From NCBI RefSeq assembly GCF_029784155.1, contig NC_073693.1, forward strand, positions 336,924,023 through 336,988,022: a stretch of 64,000 nt of DNA, in the 5' to 3' direction. Position numbers and translations under genes: made by a program. The notes beneath the pieces were generated by a model. It ran no database searches. It saw only the letters and a program-made list of their open reading frames with translations, and was not told the origin of the DNA. Below are positions 1-10,940 of this stretch, one piece after another; within the stretch, counting starts at the first letter, position 1, and every line of letters begins with the position of its first letter. This DNA comes from Uranotaenia lowii. Its lineage: Eukaryota > Arthropoda > Insecta > Diptera > Culicidae.

Positions 1-1608
1 AATTAGAGGTGGACTTAAATTGGAATTCATAAACATATTTTCTTTGATACTTCTTCCATTCTCGTATAAATTTTCGATACAATCCTTTTCGGCACTACCT
101 TATTTGTACATTTCTTGCGTAATCATGGCAATGGCATGGCAGCTTTTATAAAGCTTTCATTAAACAGCAATTTAGTTTTTTTTATTCCGTGAATTCTCAA
201 AGGATTTTTTATTTTTTTTTTTTATCATTTTTTTTCCAGCAACCATAATGTTTGATGAATGATGATTGCTTTATTGAGATATGATCTGGAAAAATAAAAA
301 AAAAACTATGATTTTACCGTATTGAGAGCATCTTTTCCACTGCCAGTCAATATTTTAGGTAAAATGTGTATAGAAAAGAATCTTTTAAAAAATGCGCCTC
401 ATCAAATCATTAAAATGAGAATATTTCAATGAAATATTTATTTTTATTGAAAGAATCAAATAAAAAATAATTTGCGATTTTTTTTTCAATAAATACAAGT
501 GTAATATATCACACTGTAGTGACCGTGGTAATATTTTCACTATTTCCACTTTACAAATCGGTAATTTTTGGGCAAAATAAAACCGCGACCATTAGGAGAG
601 GAGCGGGCTATATGCGCCTATTAAGCAGAACACTGATTTAATCAAATATCACATCGAATATGTGTACAAAAACTATATACACGTGTGCAGACATCTGTTT
701 TCTATACATTGGAGTAATTTTTATGTTAAAATTTGCTTCTGTTTCCAAGAAAATGATTTTATTATAAGTGTTGTCTAAAATGCCGCACCTCAAACCGTGC
801 GGACTAAATGCGCCTATTTATCCTTGAACAAAATTTCTGTTTTATAGACAATATTTCAGTATAATTTCATTGAAACTGCTAGAAAGTAATAATTTCCGTA
901 CGACAAAGCTGAAGTAAAAATCTATGTATATTATAATTTTATGGAATAAAAGAAAAGTTAGGGTTGCCATAGTATGGAGGCAGTTCATCCATGAGAAAAA
1001 CATTATCAAATCTGTTTTTAGATCTTAAATTTTATCTTAAGATGTTATTCAGAGCTTAGATTTGAAGGTTCAATGATAAAAACCATTTATTTATTCTATT
1101 TAACCTGTTATTTTAGGATGAAGGCATTTTACAAACATGACGGGGGCATACAAAAACACTCTATTATTCCAGTAAAGAATAATTATTAAACCTCCACAAA
1201 AGCTGAAATATGTTTTATTTCTTAAGTTAATTTGATTAAGAAACAAAAACCATCCTAGTTTTTGTATTAAGCTTCTTTACGTATAATTTTTAAAAGTCGA
1301 AATATAACATCAAAATGTATCAAAACCTTGTATGATTTTTTTTAATTTTTTTTAGTTTGTAAGTTCATAAAATTCTTTCTTGCCTTATGATCTTAGCGTA
1401 TCACCCTCAAAATGCATTGGTCAGATAAGCTGTCTAGTCAGCCATTTCATCAAACAGTCGTAGGGTCATTTAACCCGATAGGCCCATTTAGGAAACCTTT
1501 CCCCTACTCACATCATTAGTTAAAATGACGTACTCTCCCTTCTCTGCTTTCTCTCTCTCTTCATCACCATCACCATCATGCAATTTCTCTTGTTCTACAC
1601 GCTCCCAA
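1..1608. other. AT-rich DNA without a recognised gene
   Basis: No open frame of note and no splice-flanked exon is visible. Long A and T runs dominate. A short phrase, ATGCGCCTATT or close to it, recurs near 611 and 809, with a related 'ataggcccattta' near 1480; this may be the remnant of an old repeat but is too weak to name. Treated as intergenic or intronic. Confidence 0.5.
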
Positions 1609-1629
1609 TACTTTCACCTACTTACTTAC

Positions 1630-4593
1630 TTAATGATCCCGCGCCGATCCACCGGTGCATAGGGCCGTGGTAAAAGACCTCCACTGTTGACGATCCGGAG
1701 CCAGCGTCTTCACCTGGTCCCAGTCAAGATTCTCGTCGACAGTTCGGATTTCAGCGGCTAGGCTTCGCCGCCACGAGTTTCTGGGCCTGCCTCTTCTTCG
1801 ATGACCTTCTGGATTCCAGTCAAGCGCCTCTCTGCAAATCTCATTTTCATCTTTTCGCAGCGTGTGCCCAATCCATCTCCACTTACGTTCCCGAATCTCG
1901 ATTTCTAGCGCCCTTTGATGACACCGGCGATGTAGTTCCTCATTCGAGATCCAGTTGCCAGGCCACCAAGCGCGGATGATGTTCCGCAGGCAGCGGTTTA
2001 CAAATACTTGCAGTTTTCGCGTCGTCACCGCATATGTGCACCAAGTTTCGCACCCGTACAGCAATACGGATTTGACGTTTGAGTTGAAGATTCGGATTTT
2101 TGTTCGTAGAGAGATCTGGCGTGACCGCCAGATGTTTCGGAGACTCGCAAACGCAAATCGGGCCTTTCTGATCCGGGTTTCGATGTCTTTCCTGGTACCA
2201 CCATCAGGCGTTATCTGGCTACCAAGATACTGGAAGCACTCCACTTTCTCAACTTGTTGCCCAGCTACCATGAAACTGGAGGGATCTCCTGTGTTGATCT
2301 CCATCGACTTGGTCTTTCCGACATTGACTTTGAGACCTGCTGCCTTGGAACTTTCGGTGAGGTCGTCGAGTTTGCTCTGCATGTCCGGTTGTGTTTGGGC
2401 AAGCAAAACAATATCGTCAGCCAGGTCAAGGTCGTTCAGTTGCTCCATTGTTAAAGGATTCCACGGCAATCCTCGGTTCGGTGCACAGTCGATCGATCCA
2501 GTCAGAATCTCATCCATTACGATGAGGAAAAGTAGCGGTGATAAGATACATCCTTGTCTCACTCCAGCAGTTACCGGGATTGGTTCGGACAAGACACCGT
2601 CGTGCAAGACCTTGCACGAAAATGCCTCGTATTGTGCTTCGATGAGATGGACTAGTTTCTCTGGGACCCCTCGTCGCCTTAGAGCCGCCCAGATGTTTTC
2701 ATGATTAAGTCGGTCGAATGCTTTTTCGAAATCAACGAACACCAGCAGAAGAGAGTCCTGGAATTCGTTGATTTGTTCCAGTATGATTCGTAGCGTTGTG
2801 ATGTGGTCCACACATGATCGTCCGGATCGGAATCCAGCTTGTTGCCGTCGGAGTGTAGCGTCGATTTTCTCCTGGATCCTGTTCAGGATCACTTTGCAGA
2901 GTACTTTGAGGGTTGTACAGATCAACGTTATGCCTCGCCAGTTACCGCACTCTGTCAGGTCTCCTTTCTTCGGGACCTTTACGAGGATACCCTGCATCCA
3001 GTCGGCCGGGAATGTTGCAGTATCCCAGATGTCAGCGAAAAGACGGTGCAACATTTGTGCTGATAGGGCAGGGTCGGCTTTCAGCATTTCAGCAGGGATG
3101 CAATCGATCCCAGGTGCTTTGTTGGATTTCATGTTTTTGATTGCCGCTTCTATTTCAGCCAGCGAGGGCGCTTCCGAGTTGACGCCATTTATGCGACTTA
3201 CTGTTGGCGCTTCAAGCTGCGGGTTCTGTTGGCCATCGCTATTCGTGACTCGGAAGAGTTGTTCGAAGTGCTCAGTCCATCGTTTGAGCTGATCTGTTCG
3301 ATCGGTCAATAACTGACCTGCTCGGTCTTTCAGCGGCATTCTTGCATTAGTCCTTGCACCACTGAGGCGGCGAGAGATGTCATAAAGTAATCGGATATCT
3401 CCATTGGCGGCGGCTCTTTCCCCCTCTTCGGCTAGGGAGTTTGTCCAGGCTCTCTTGTCTCGTCTACAAGCTCGTTTAACTGCCTTTTCCAGCTCCGCAT
3501 ATCGTAAGCGGGCGGCTGCTTTGGCTGACCCGGTACATGCCTGCTCAATTCCGACTTTCGCCTTTCTCCGATCATCGACCATCCTCCAAGTTTCATCCGA
3601 CATCCATTCACTTCTTCTTCCACAAACTTTACCGAGAGTACCATGGCTCGTCGTGATAAAGGCATTCTTGATTCCACACCACTGTTCTTCGACTGTTCCG
3701 TCTGTCGGCAGCTCCGAGGCTCGGGATTCTAGCTGTTCAACGTATGCCCTTTTCACCTCTGGATTCTCCAACCGGCGGACGTCGTATCGACACCCGACTT
3801 TCTCCTCGCGCCGTTGGACACGCGCAACTCTCAGTCGTATCTCGCCAAGGACGAGGTGATGGTCAGATGCAATGTCTGCGCTTCGTTTGTTGCGGACATC
3901 AAGAAGGCTCCTTCTCCATTTTCGGCTGATGCAGATGTGGTCAATTTGATTTTCTGTTCGGCCATCTCGGGAAACCCAAGTGACCTTATGTGCTGGTCGA
4001 TGGGGGAAGAGCGATCCACCGATCACCATGTTGTTATTGCCACAAAATTCTACAAACAGCTCTCCGTTTTCGCTCATCTGTCCTAGGCCATGGCGCCCCA
4101 TGATGCGCTCAAGGTCTTGATTGTCGGAGCCAATCTTTGCGTTGAAGTCGCCCAAATGGATTTGAATGTCACCCTTCGGAATTCTCTCTACCACGCTGTT
4201 CAGTTGACTGTAAAACTGCTCTTTCTCCTGCAAATCGGCAACGTCAGTTGGCGCATAACACTGGACCATTGTAAGGTTTCTAACCCGTGTTCTAAATCTG
4301 GCTACGATTATTCTTTCGTTTATCGGTTCCCATCTAATGAGGGCCGCGTAGGCCTGCGGGCTTAACAGGAAACCAACTCCTCGTTCCCGAGTAGCATGTT
4401 CTCCTCGTATGCCAGAGTGAAGCAGGACTTGCCCGGATTGTGTCTTGTGTTCTCCAGTATTAGGCCAACGGACTTCGCTCAGTCCCAGAATTTCAAGCTT
4501 GAGGCGGCTAGCCTCTCTAGCAAGTTGTTCCAGTTTGCCTTGTTGGGCAAGGGTTAAAACATTCCAAGTTCCAATTCGTGTCCGTGTTTTCAT
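1630..4593 (-). CDS. RTE-type ORF2: APE endonuclease plus reverse transcriptase
   Basis: This protein nicks target DNA and copies its RNA there (target-primed reverse transcription). The open frame runs back to a TTG at 4611, but the first ATG is at 4593 and is the likelier start, giving about 987 residues. From the N-terminus it has an AP-like endonuclease: 'GTWNVLTL' near residue 10, the glutamate of 'LSEVRW', 'CYAPTD', 'LGDFNAKIG', 'IDHICIS' and the terminal 'SDHH'. The reverse transcriptase follows, with 'FVDFEKAFDRLNH', 'GVRQGCILSPLLF' and an 'LADD' catalytic motif where F/YADD is more usual. The C-terminus has the 'RRRGRPRNSWRRSL' motif common in this group. No stop or frameshift is seen, so the copy may be young. 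Activity is inferred only; the F-to-L change before ADD is a possible weakness. Confidence 0.88.
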   Translation of the reverse strand: MKTRTRIGTWNVLTLAQQGKLEQLAREASRLKLEILGLSEVRWPNTGEHKTQSGQVLLHSGIRGEHATRERGVGFLLSPQAYAALIRWEPINERIIVARFRTRVRNLTMVQCYAPTDVADLQEKEQFYSQLNSVVERIPKGDIQIHLGDFNAKIGSDNQDLERIMGRHGLGQMSENGELFVEFCGNNNMVIGGSLFPHRPAHKVTWVSRDGRTENQIDHICISRKWRRSLLDVRNKRSADIASDHHLVLGEIRLRVARVQRREEKVGCRYDVRRLENPEVKRAYVEQLESRASELPTDGTVEEQWCGIKNAFITTSHGTLGKVCGRRSEWMSDETWRMVDDRRKAKVGIEQACTGSAKAAARLRYAELEKAVKRACRRDKRAWTNSLAEEGERAAANGDIRLLYDISRRLSGARTNARMPLKDRAGQLLTDRTDQLKRWTEHFEQLFRVTNSDGQQNPQLEAPTVSRINGVNSEAPSLAEIEAAIKNMKSNKAPGIDCIPAEMLKADPALSAQMLHRLFADIWDTATFPADWMQGILVKVPKKGDLTECGNWRGITLICTTLKVLCKVILNRIQEKIDATLRRQQAGFRSGRSCVDHITTLRIILEQINEFQDSLLLVFVDFEKAFDRLNHENIWAALRRRGVPEKLVHLIEAQYEAFSCKVLHDGVLSEPIPVTAGVRQGCILSPLLFLIVMDEILTGSIDCAPNRGLPWNPLTMEQLNDLDLADDIVLLAQTQPDMQSKLDDLTESSKAAGLKVNVGKTKSMEINTGDPSSFMVAGQQVEKVECFQYLGSQITPDGGTRKDIETRIRKARFAFASLRNIWRSRQISLRTKIRIFNSNVKSVLLYGCETWCTYAVTTRKLQVFVNRCLRNIIRAWWPGNWISNEELHRRCHQRALEIEIRERKWRWIGHTLRKDENEICREALDWNPEGHRRRGRPRNSWRRSLAAEIRTVDENLDWDQVKTLAPDRQQWRSFTTALCTGGSARDH

Positions 4594-4780
4594 GCTAAAA
4601 GTCGTCGCCAAAGTTCCAGATCGGTCATTTCTTTCGGATTCCGTAACAAGTTATGAATCGGGAGCAGTAGGTTGTTAGCCTAAAGTCCCTATCCCGCGAT
4701 GGGGCTGCCATCTTGGACTTAGCTGGCGGGAGCCGCATTTCATAAATTCAGCCGCTTGCTGCAAGACAGACGCTGTTTGA

Positions 4781-4853
4781 GCCGCCCCTGACCTGGAGAA
4801 CAGACGCTCGGTTGTTGTTGCACGCCGCCCCTGACCTGGGGAACAGATTGCTC
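4781..4853 (-). repeat. Duplicated 5'-leader module of the RTE element
   Basis: Two copies of a ~25-bp module (plus-strand GCCGCCCCTGACCTGG followed by A/GGAACAGA) begin at 4781 and 4824, 43 bp apart. They lie at the outer 5' end of the RTE element. A third diverged copy occurs at 63486-63511 in the leader of the second RTE element, so the module belongs to the family's 5' UTR. Tandem leader modules in other retrotransposons often carry promoter activity; that role is inferred here. Confidence 0.7.
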
Positions 4854-5310
4854 ACTTTTTCAAAACTTAACTCATCCTGAGAGGACTTCTAAAGCACTGT
4901 CTGTACAACTATTATTAGGCTTAGTTTTCAATCTTAAATATACCAATCTATCATCATATCAACTATATTCTCTACACACACTACTAATAAAATCACAAAC
5001 ATAATGGAATTGATTGAAAATAGACCTGAGAAAAATTTTTCAAATACTTGTCATCGTGAATCTATTAACTTGGCGTCATTCTGTGTCCTTCGATTTTGCA
5101 ACCAACATGGCGTTAGTCAATTCAACGCATAATAGCTTATAACGGTTCAATAAGAGCCATATAAATAGCTAAAATTTGACGTTTCTCTCGTATGCTAATC
5201 AATAACACGCTTAGGATGAGTTGCTATAATCATTAGTACAGTGGATGAGGACAATCTTTTTAAATTAAATAAATAAGGGATAAATGACCGGTGAAATGAT
5301 ACCATGAGTT

Positions 5311-5530
5311 GAAGCCGAATTTCGCTATATTACGCTATCTTGAAATTCAAGAAAGCGGTTTCCACTTTTGTTTAAAAATACTGTCTATCATTAAAAATCG
5401 CATGAAATCCCCAAAATATGGGTATTGCGTGAAAGGGCTTAACTAGAAGAAGACCAATCTTGCCTCCGGACGTTATCTTGAAATCCAAAATGGTGGCTTC
5501 CGTCTAACTTTAAAATAGTCAAAAATCTCA
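5311..5530 (-). repeat. Dispersed ~120-bp repeat, dimer, inverted copy
   Basis: Read on the minus strand, this segment aligns with 7890-8130: the phrases 'gccctttcac', 'catattttggg', 'gtggaaaccgc', 'cttgaatttcaagat' and 'tatagcgaaatt' come in the same order. Each locus holds about two tandem units. The copies are clearly diverged and lack any coding content, so this looks like the remnant of a non-autonomous element. Confidence 0.6.
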
Positions 5531-5984
5531 TTAAAATTTGATAAACTATTCGTAAAAATGTTAAACAAGAAAACAATTGCAAAAAAATGAATAAAATTGG
5601 GAAAACAAGAAGCAACCAAATTTAAAAATATTACGAAGTAAAACTAAAAAAAATACAAGACTAAAACAAACTTATAAAATTAAGATGCATTTGAATGAAG
5701 CTGGATTAAGCAAGACCCTTCTTGATATATCAAAACAAAACAAAATAAGCCATATGAAAAAATATTCATAAATTACAAAATAAGGCGCACCAATATAAAA
5801 TAAAGTAGCATAAGATCAAATTAAGGTAATAGAAACCCAATAAAACAAAAAAAAAATTAGAATAATCAAGGCAAAAAGGAGATGAAAGCTAAACTCAACA
5901 AAAGTAAATAAAATTGAATTTAGAAAGGCTAACCAGAAAACAAAAAGATACTAAAACCAGGTCAAACAAAACAAAATGAAAGAT

Positions 5985-6215
5985 TCGCCATTAATAAAAA
6001 TAAAGATAAGGCGGGTTTGTACAAAATGATGAGGCGGGTTCCCCAATTGTTAAAAAAGGATCCGGCGGGTTCGCCATTAGTTGAGACGAGATCGCCATTT
6101 TTGAAAAATGATCGGTTGGTTTCGCCGTATATGAAGAAATGATCAAGCCACTCCGCCGTTGAAAAGGCTGTTTCGTCGCGATAAAAATGATTTTATGGGA
6201 ATGCAGGTTTGCCAT
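5985..6215. repeat. Degenerate ~30-bp tandem repeat
   Basis: Units built around 'ggcgggttcgccatt' followed by A-rich sequence and 'aaaaatgat' recur roughly every 30 bp, for example near 6010, 6033, 6062, 6089 and 6117. The copies are diverged and variable in length. An 87-codon open frame on the minus strand across it is a by-product of the repeat. Confidence 0.5.
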
Positions 6216-7889
6216 CGTAGAGGGGTTATTCAAATGTGGCAAAAAAATCTCCATTAACCCTTCGTTTCATGATTTTTATTTTCCTAAAAAATCATTTCAA
6301 ACAGTTGAAAATGATGAGTACATCGAGAAAAAAAAAAATTAAAATAAAATACGATTTTTCCATTTTTCCATTCATTAATTGTTGCAAATTTGTTACTTAA
6401 TGAAATGAAGGGTTAAAGTGAAGTAGGAATGTGGTATCTATCGATCGAAGAAGTCGAGTGCTGATTCAATGAAAGAATGTCAATTGAATTGTGGCCGAGC
6501 AATTGAAAAGATTGCAAATATATTCATCAATCGTCAGAGATATTTTTGGGTCCACAAAACTAATTATTCAAGATACAATAGTCTCATTTCAGCATTATTC
6601 ACCTTGTATCATCTGATTTTTTGTTCTTTAAACATTATGAATTGTTATACCTTTTTATCTTGTTTTGTCCTCTTTTTATGTTGTTTTAACTAGTTTAATA
6701 AAGGATTTTTATTGTTTTGACTTGTTTATTATGTTTTTTTTCTGTTTAAGTCATGTTCCATATTGATTCAAATGGTTTTATCTTAATATGTCTACATATT
6801 TTCTTGTATGCTCTTGTTCTGTTCAGTTTTATTTTCAATTATCTAGTTTTGTAATGCTTTATCTTGTTTAAGTTAGCTTAACATTAAAGATGCTTGATTT
6901 TGTTAAAGTTTTATTCTGTTGTATTTGATTTCAACTACTAATGTCAAGCCGCGCTTTACTTTTTTTGTAATCTTTTTTATCTTATTGAATTTCTAGAGCT
7001 TGTTTTGATTAGGTTGTTTGAAAAAAAAAGGAGAAAAAAAGATTGAGATCTACTGCAAATGATAAGCAAATATGTTTTCTATAATTGGTAAAACTTTTGT
7101 TTCATTAGATCAATGAATAACTTTACCAAATTGATTACAATTTAAGACGTATGGTGACTTTCATATTTCTAAGAGCAATTTGGTTTTTGCGTCTTTTTGC
7201 ACTACCGTGCATTACCAGGATGAAAAGGATTGCAAAATAAACAGTTCGACGAGTTGGCTTTACGATGTAATGCATCGTCGCGAAAAGTGCTTCGGTTAAT
7301 GTCAATAATTTACGGGAAAAGAGAATTATACTCTTTGCAGGAGTGAAATTAGCGATAGGTTAGCATTTTATTAAAGAGGCAGCGAAAATAGTTGAAAGTT
7401 ATGTATGATTTTTTGCACACTTTCATCGGCCAGTGGAGCCTAAGATTTGTGCCCGGAAATGCACAGATGGATTCCAAAAGGTCACATCCAGGAAACAAAA
7501 ATCGTAAGCTCCCTTGAAAGGGTAATTTCCGCGTACTAGTTTTAAAGCGTTTTTTTTGTTTAAAGTATGTCTTTAATCAAATCCGAATGAATAACTGAAG
7601 ATTTGAGGCAATCCAAAGAGTTTTTTGAATCAAACTTTTCAATGGACCAAAAGACGTATTAACGTCGATTTCAAGCATTTTCTGCTTCAATTTTAACGTT
7701 GATTTACAAATTTACAGATGAACTGGACCAGTATTCATAAATTGAGAATTGAAAATTTGATTCAGAACTTCAACATCGATGTTCTCAAAACATGTCCAGT
7801 GGCTCATACAACCCAATCAAAACAAACTCTAGATTTAATTTTATTTATTTAAGCTATTTAGAGTCGTTGAGCTCTTTCGTTTTGTGGTT

Positions 7890-8130
7890 ATTTCATGAAA
7901 ATTTCAATATTTTCACAGCATTTAAAAGTTTAGGTGAAGCCGCTATCTTGGAGTTCAAGATGGCGTCAGATAGCGAAATTCAATTTCTACTCGTTTAGCC
8001 CTTTCACCCATAATCCATATTGTGGGGGTTTCCATGCAATTTTTAGTCATTTACAGCATTTAAAAAGTTTAGTGGAAGCCGTTCTCTTGAATTTAAAGAT
8101 GGCGTTAGATAGCGAAATTATTTTCAAGAT
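7890..8130 (+). repeat. Dispersed ~120-bp repeat, dimer, direct copy
   Basis: Two tandem units are visible. The phrase 'agatggcgt(c/t)agatagcgaaatt' occurs at about 7958 and 8097, preceded each time by 'agcatttaaaa(a)gttta(g)tggaagccg'. Between them lies 'tagccctttcaccca'. The 5311-5530 locus is the same repeat in reverse orientation. Confidence 0.6.
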
Positions 8131-8439
8131 AGAAAGATAGAATAGAAAAAAGTCAAACTTAAAAAATGTTATCAATGAAGACAAAACAAGTTGAATTAAT
8201 GTTAAAAATTCGTAAGAAGAGAATACAATTAATAAATGCAGAATAAAACAAAATCAAGAAGAATTATCAAGAAAAAAAAAATTTAAATATAAAAACGGTA
8301 AAATAAAATAAAACTCAATGGAAACTGTAAAAAAAGTTAAAAGAAGGTGAAAATGTTCTATCTGTTTATTGATTACGTCTTTTAATATTGTTTAATATAT
8401 TGTTTTTCCGTTTTTTTTTTAATTTAGATAGCGAAATTA

Positions 8440-8545
8440 TTTTCAATCAAAGCGGAAGCTGCCATCTTGGATTAATGATGGTGTCAAGCAACAATTTTTT
8501 TTTCCTACTGGTGGGGTTCTTTCACTCAATATTCATGTTGTAAAT
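8440..8545 (+). repeat. Third, more diverged copy of the ~120-bp repeat
   Basis: The order 'aaagcggaagctgccatcttggat', 'gatggtgtcaagca', 'ctactgg', 'tctttcactcaatattcatgttg' follows the unit at 7890-8130 with many substitutions. It indicates a repeat family spread over this region rather than a single duplication. Confidence 0.45.
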
Positions 8546-9119
8546 ATTTATGTGCTATCTAGCCCGAGCGTTTCCTGTTTTGACATCTTGATCGAGAACT
8601 GTGACCTAATTTTATTATTTATGGTTTTCAAATCAAGCACTGCGTGCCTTTATAAAACATGAAAAAATGTTTAGATCTAATATTTTAGTTTATGTTTTAT
8701 TGGAGTTTTACTAGACATTCAGCACTTTTTCTAAACAACTTAAACATTATATTAAGTAAAAGATTTATTAGCATTTAAAGAACCACATAAAAACAAATGG
8801 TTGAATCAAGAATCTAAGCATTTCTCATGATAATATTAAGACAGTCATAAAAACAGTTGCATGTATAATGCTACAATTAAACCATAATAAAACTTTCTAA
8901 TGTTAGTTGACTTGATCTGTTTTACTTGGGTTATGACTATGATCTATCTAGGGTCTCGATTAAGGTCTAGAAATTCAAGTTTCAAATTCCAGGGCTCAAT
9001 CTCTTCCAAGTTTTGTTTTCTACCTTTTTCACCAAACTTCTCCAACAATCAAGTAATCAGTTCATCATTTTCTGAAATGTACTTTAGAGAGCTACTTCCA
9101 TGTTTCAGTTTTTACTTAC

Positions 9120-9211
9120 TTTCGAATCAGAAGAGTCTTCTCATCATCATCGTCATCATCATCCGATGATTCAGAGAAATATGGCATAGTATTTTCTTTA
9201 TTCTTCATCAT
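9120..9211 (-). CDS. Possible first coding exon of an unknown acidic protein
   Basis: On the minus strand an ATG at 9211 (context AACC-ATG-A) opens a 92-nt frame encoding a short N-terminus with three serines/glutamates followed by seven aspartates and 'EKTLLIRK'. It is cut by a perfect GTAAGT donor, with the GT at 9119-9118, so the exon would end in phase 2. The sequence upstream on the minus strand (9212-9750) is less AT-rich than its surroundings and could be a 5' UTR and promoter. The protein is not recognised, and the Asp run comes from a GAT/GAC simple repeat, so chance is a real alternative. The downstream exon is not visible. Confidence 0.3.
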
Positions 9212-10042
9212 GGTTCACTGTGCGGAAACTTTTCCTCAAAATTCCGATCAACCCATCAGCACTTTACCGTGAAGGATAATTTGTGCATCCCGAAACAATA
9301 CACACTTCACTAAAAGTATCCCTTTTCAACCCAATATTCAATCTCCGGCACCTGACAGTCGACCGTTAGTGTAGTTTTATGCAATCCTCAATTTAACTTC
9401 CACGTTTCACTCTACAAATTCAAATTCTCTATTCCACTGCTGGTGTTGCACTTCCGAGGAACACCGTAATTCGTTCCGTCTCAAGAAAGCAATCAAAATT
9501 AACTGAATCAATTCCAATCGACTAGAGGCTTGGCTGTGCTCACAAATGTTCCTATAACAGGTACTTCACAAACTTCTACACATTGTACGGAGGAAGGTAC
9601 CATTTACTTGAATGTGGAAGCTCATCATTATCGAGTAAGCAATCAAGCAAGCGAAAGTGTTGAAGTACTCCTGAGGCAAGCCACTCGAGTGACGACGACG
9701 AAGACGACTCGTTTGTCTCCCAAGATTGGCGAAGAACTTTCTTGAATCGATGGCGATAGGAGAAGGAAGGCACCTGGCTAACTATTCTTATCAGCTAATG
9801 CAGTTTTCATGTTCAATTGAAATTTGCTATCAATTATCGTTGGTGAACGGAGAGAGAGAGAGCTGTGGCATTTTTGAATGAAAGAAGTACAAACACAAAA
9901 ATGAAAATTGTAAAAATGAATGTCTCTGTGAGCCTGTTGGAGACCTACGGATAATTTAATGGTTAAAAAAATGAAATTAGAAAGAAATGGACTCTCTTTA
10001 TCTTCTGAAGCCAGAAATACATTTTTAAGAAGAAATGCAAGA
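9212..10042. other. Mixed-composition noncoding DNA up to the first assembly gap
   Basis: No gene is recognised. The stretch is more GC-balanced than its flanks and would be the 5' UTR and promoter side of the candidate exon at 9120-9211. A GA-dinucleotide tract lies at 9849-9861. Short open frames at 9530-9745 and 9576-9773 are mutual shadows without recognisable content. Confidence 0.35.
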
Positions 10043-10542
10043 NNNNNNNNNNNNNNNNNNNNNNNNNNNNNNNNNNNNNNNNNNNNNNNNNNNNNNNNNN
10101 NNNNNNNNNNNNNNNNNNNNNNNNNNNNNNNNNNNNNNNNNNNNNNNNNNNNNNNNNNNNNNNNNNNNNNNNNNNNNNNNNNNNNNNNNNNNNNNNNNNN
10201 NNNNNNNNNNNNNNNNNNNNNNNNNNNNNNNNNNNNNNNNNNNNNNNNNNNNNNNNNNNNNNNNNNNNNNNNNNNNNNNNNNNNNNNNNNNNNNNNNNNN
10301 NNNNNNNNNNNNNNNNNNNNNNNNNNNNNNNNNNNNNNNNNNNNNNNNNNNNNNNNNNNNNNNNNNNNNNNNNNNNNNNNNNNNNNNNNNNNNNNNNNNN
10401 NNNNNNNNNNNNNNNNNNNNNNNNNNNNNNNNNNNNNNNNNNNNNNNNNNNNNNNNNNNNNNNNNNNNNNNNNNNNNNNNNNNNNNNNNNNNNNNNNNNN
10501 NNNNNNNNNNNNNNNNNNNNNNNNNNNNNNNNNNNNNNNNNN
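10043..10542. other. Assembly gap (500 N)
   Basis: Exactly 500 N. The round number indicates a scaffolding gap of unknown true length. Open frames running through it are meaningless. Confidence 0.99.
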
Positions 10543-10940
10543 TGGAAACTATGGTTAGGAAGGGTTCTTTTAATTAACTGTAAACCAGCTCACTTGACTT
10601 TAATGATTTCGGAGCTCTTAATTATCTTTCCACTTAACTATTTTAACTTCATTTGGCCTTTGCTTGATTTGGCTAAATGATACGCTCTACAAGTTGTTTG
10701 CGCTTGCGTGGCCACAGGTGGAAAGGAAGTTTTCTTGCTAAGTGTCAGGGAGTTGGAAACTACTTCTTAACCTAATTTCCGTTCCGTTTCTCACTGACAG
10801 TTATGGCGCTGCCATTCCCGTTCGTTGAGTTAGCGCTTTCAATGTGTGTGTTTATGTATTTTAAATTTAAATCTGCTGAATGTTTTTCCTATCATTTTCA
10901 TTTGAAGCGTCTTATTTATTTTCATTTTAACCTAGCAGAA
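10543..10940. other. No feature seen
   Basis: AT-rich sequence between the gap and the mariner-like remnant. No open frame or repeat is convincing. Confidence 0.4.

Larger units (their letters stand above)
1615..4855 (-). mobile_element. RTE-type non-LTR retrotransposon, apparently near full length
   Basis: The element reads on the minus strand. Its 5' part (about 4594-4855) is a GC-rich leader, followed by one long ORF, and it ends in a short TAAG tandem tail at 1618-1632. The single APE-RT ORF, the lack of RNase H, the almost absent 3' UTR and the simple-repeat tail fit the RTE clade (JAM1/SR2-like families are known from mosquitoes and flatworms). The clade call is from motif recognition, not from a tree. 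The edges are approximate because no clear target duplication was found. A second, related element with a similar leader lies at 62591-63660. Confidence 0.8.
4856..9119. other. AT-rich noncoding DNA with old dispersed repeats
   Basis: No gene is recognised. Apart from the repeats listed separately (5311-5530, 5985-6215, 7890-8130, 8440-8545) the stretch is dominated by A-rich and T-rich low-complexity sequence with short spurious open frames. If the candidate exon at 9120-9211 is real, this would be the start of its first intron, since that exon reads toward lower coordinates. Confidence 0.45.

Noticed and set aside
1955..4678. Plus-strand frames opposite the RTE ORF (up to 249 codons)
   Set aside because: Antisense shadows of a long coding frame; no motifs.
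4869..5222. 10-bp inverted repeat AACTCATCCT / AGGATGAGTT as MITE ends
   Set aside because: No target duplication, only ten matching bases, and AT-rich surroundings; chance is likely.
5991..6254. 87-codon minus frame as a gene
   Set aside because: It lies over the ~30-bp degenerate repeat, which explains its recurring 'SPF/NPP' words.
9959..10577. Open frames crossing the first gap (also 62059-62673 across the second)
   Set aside because: They consist mostly of N-coded residues.
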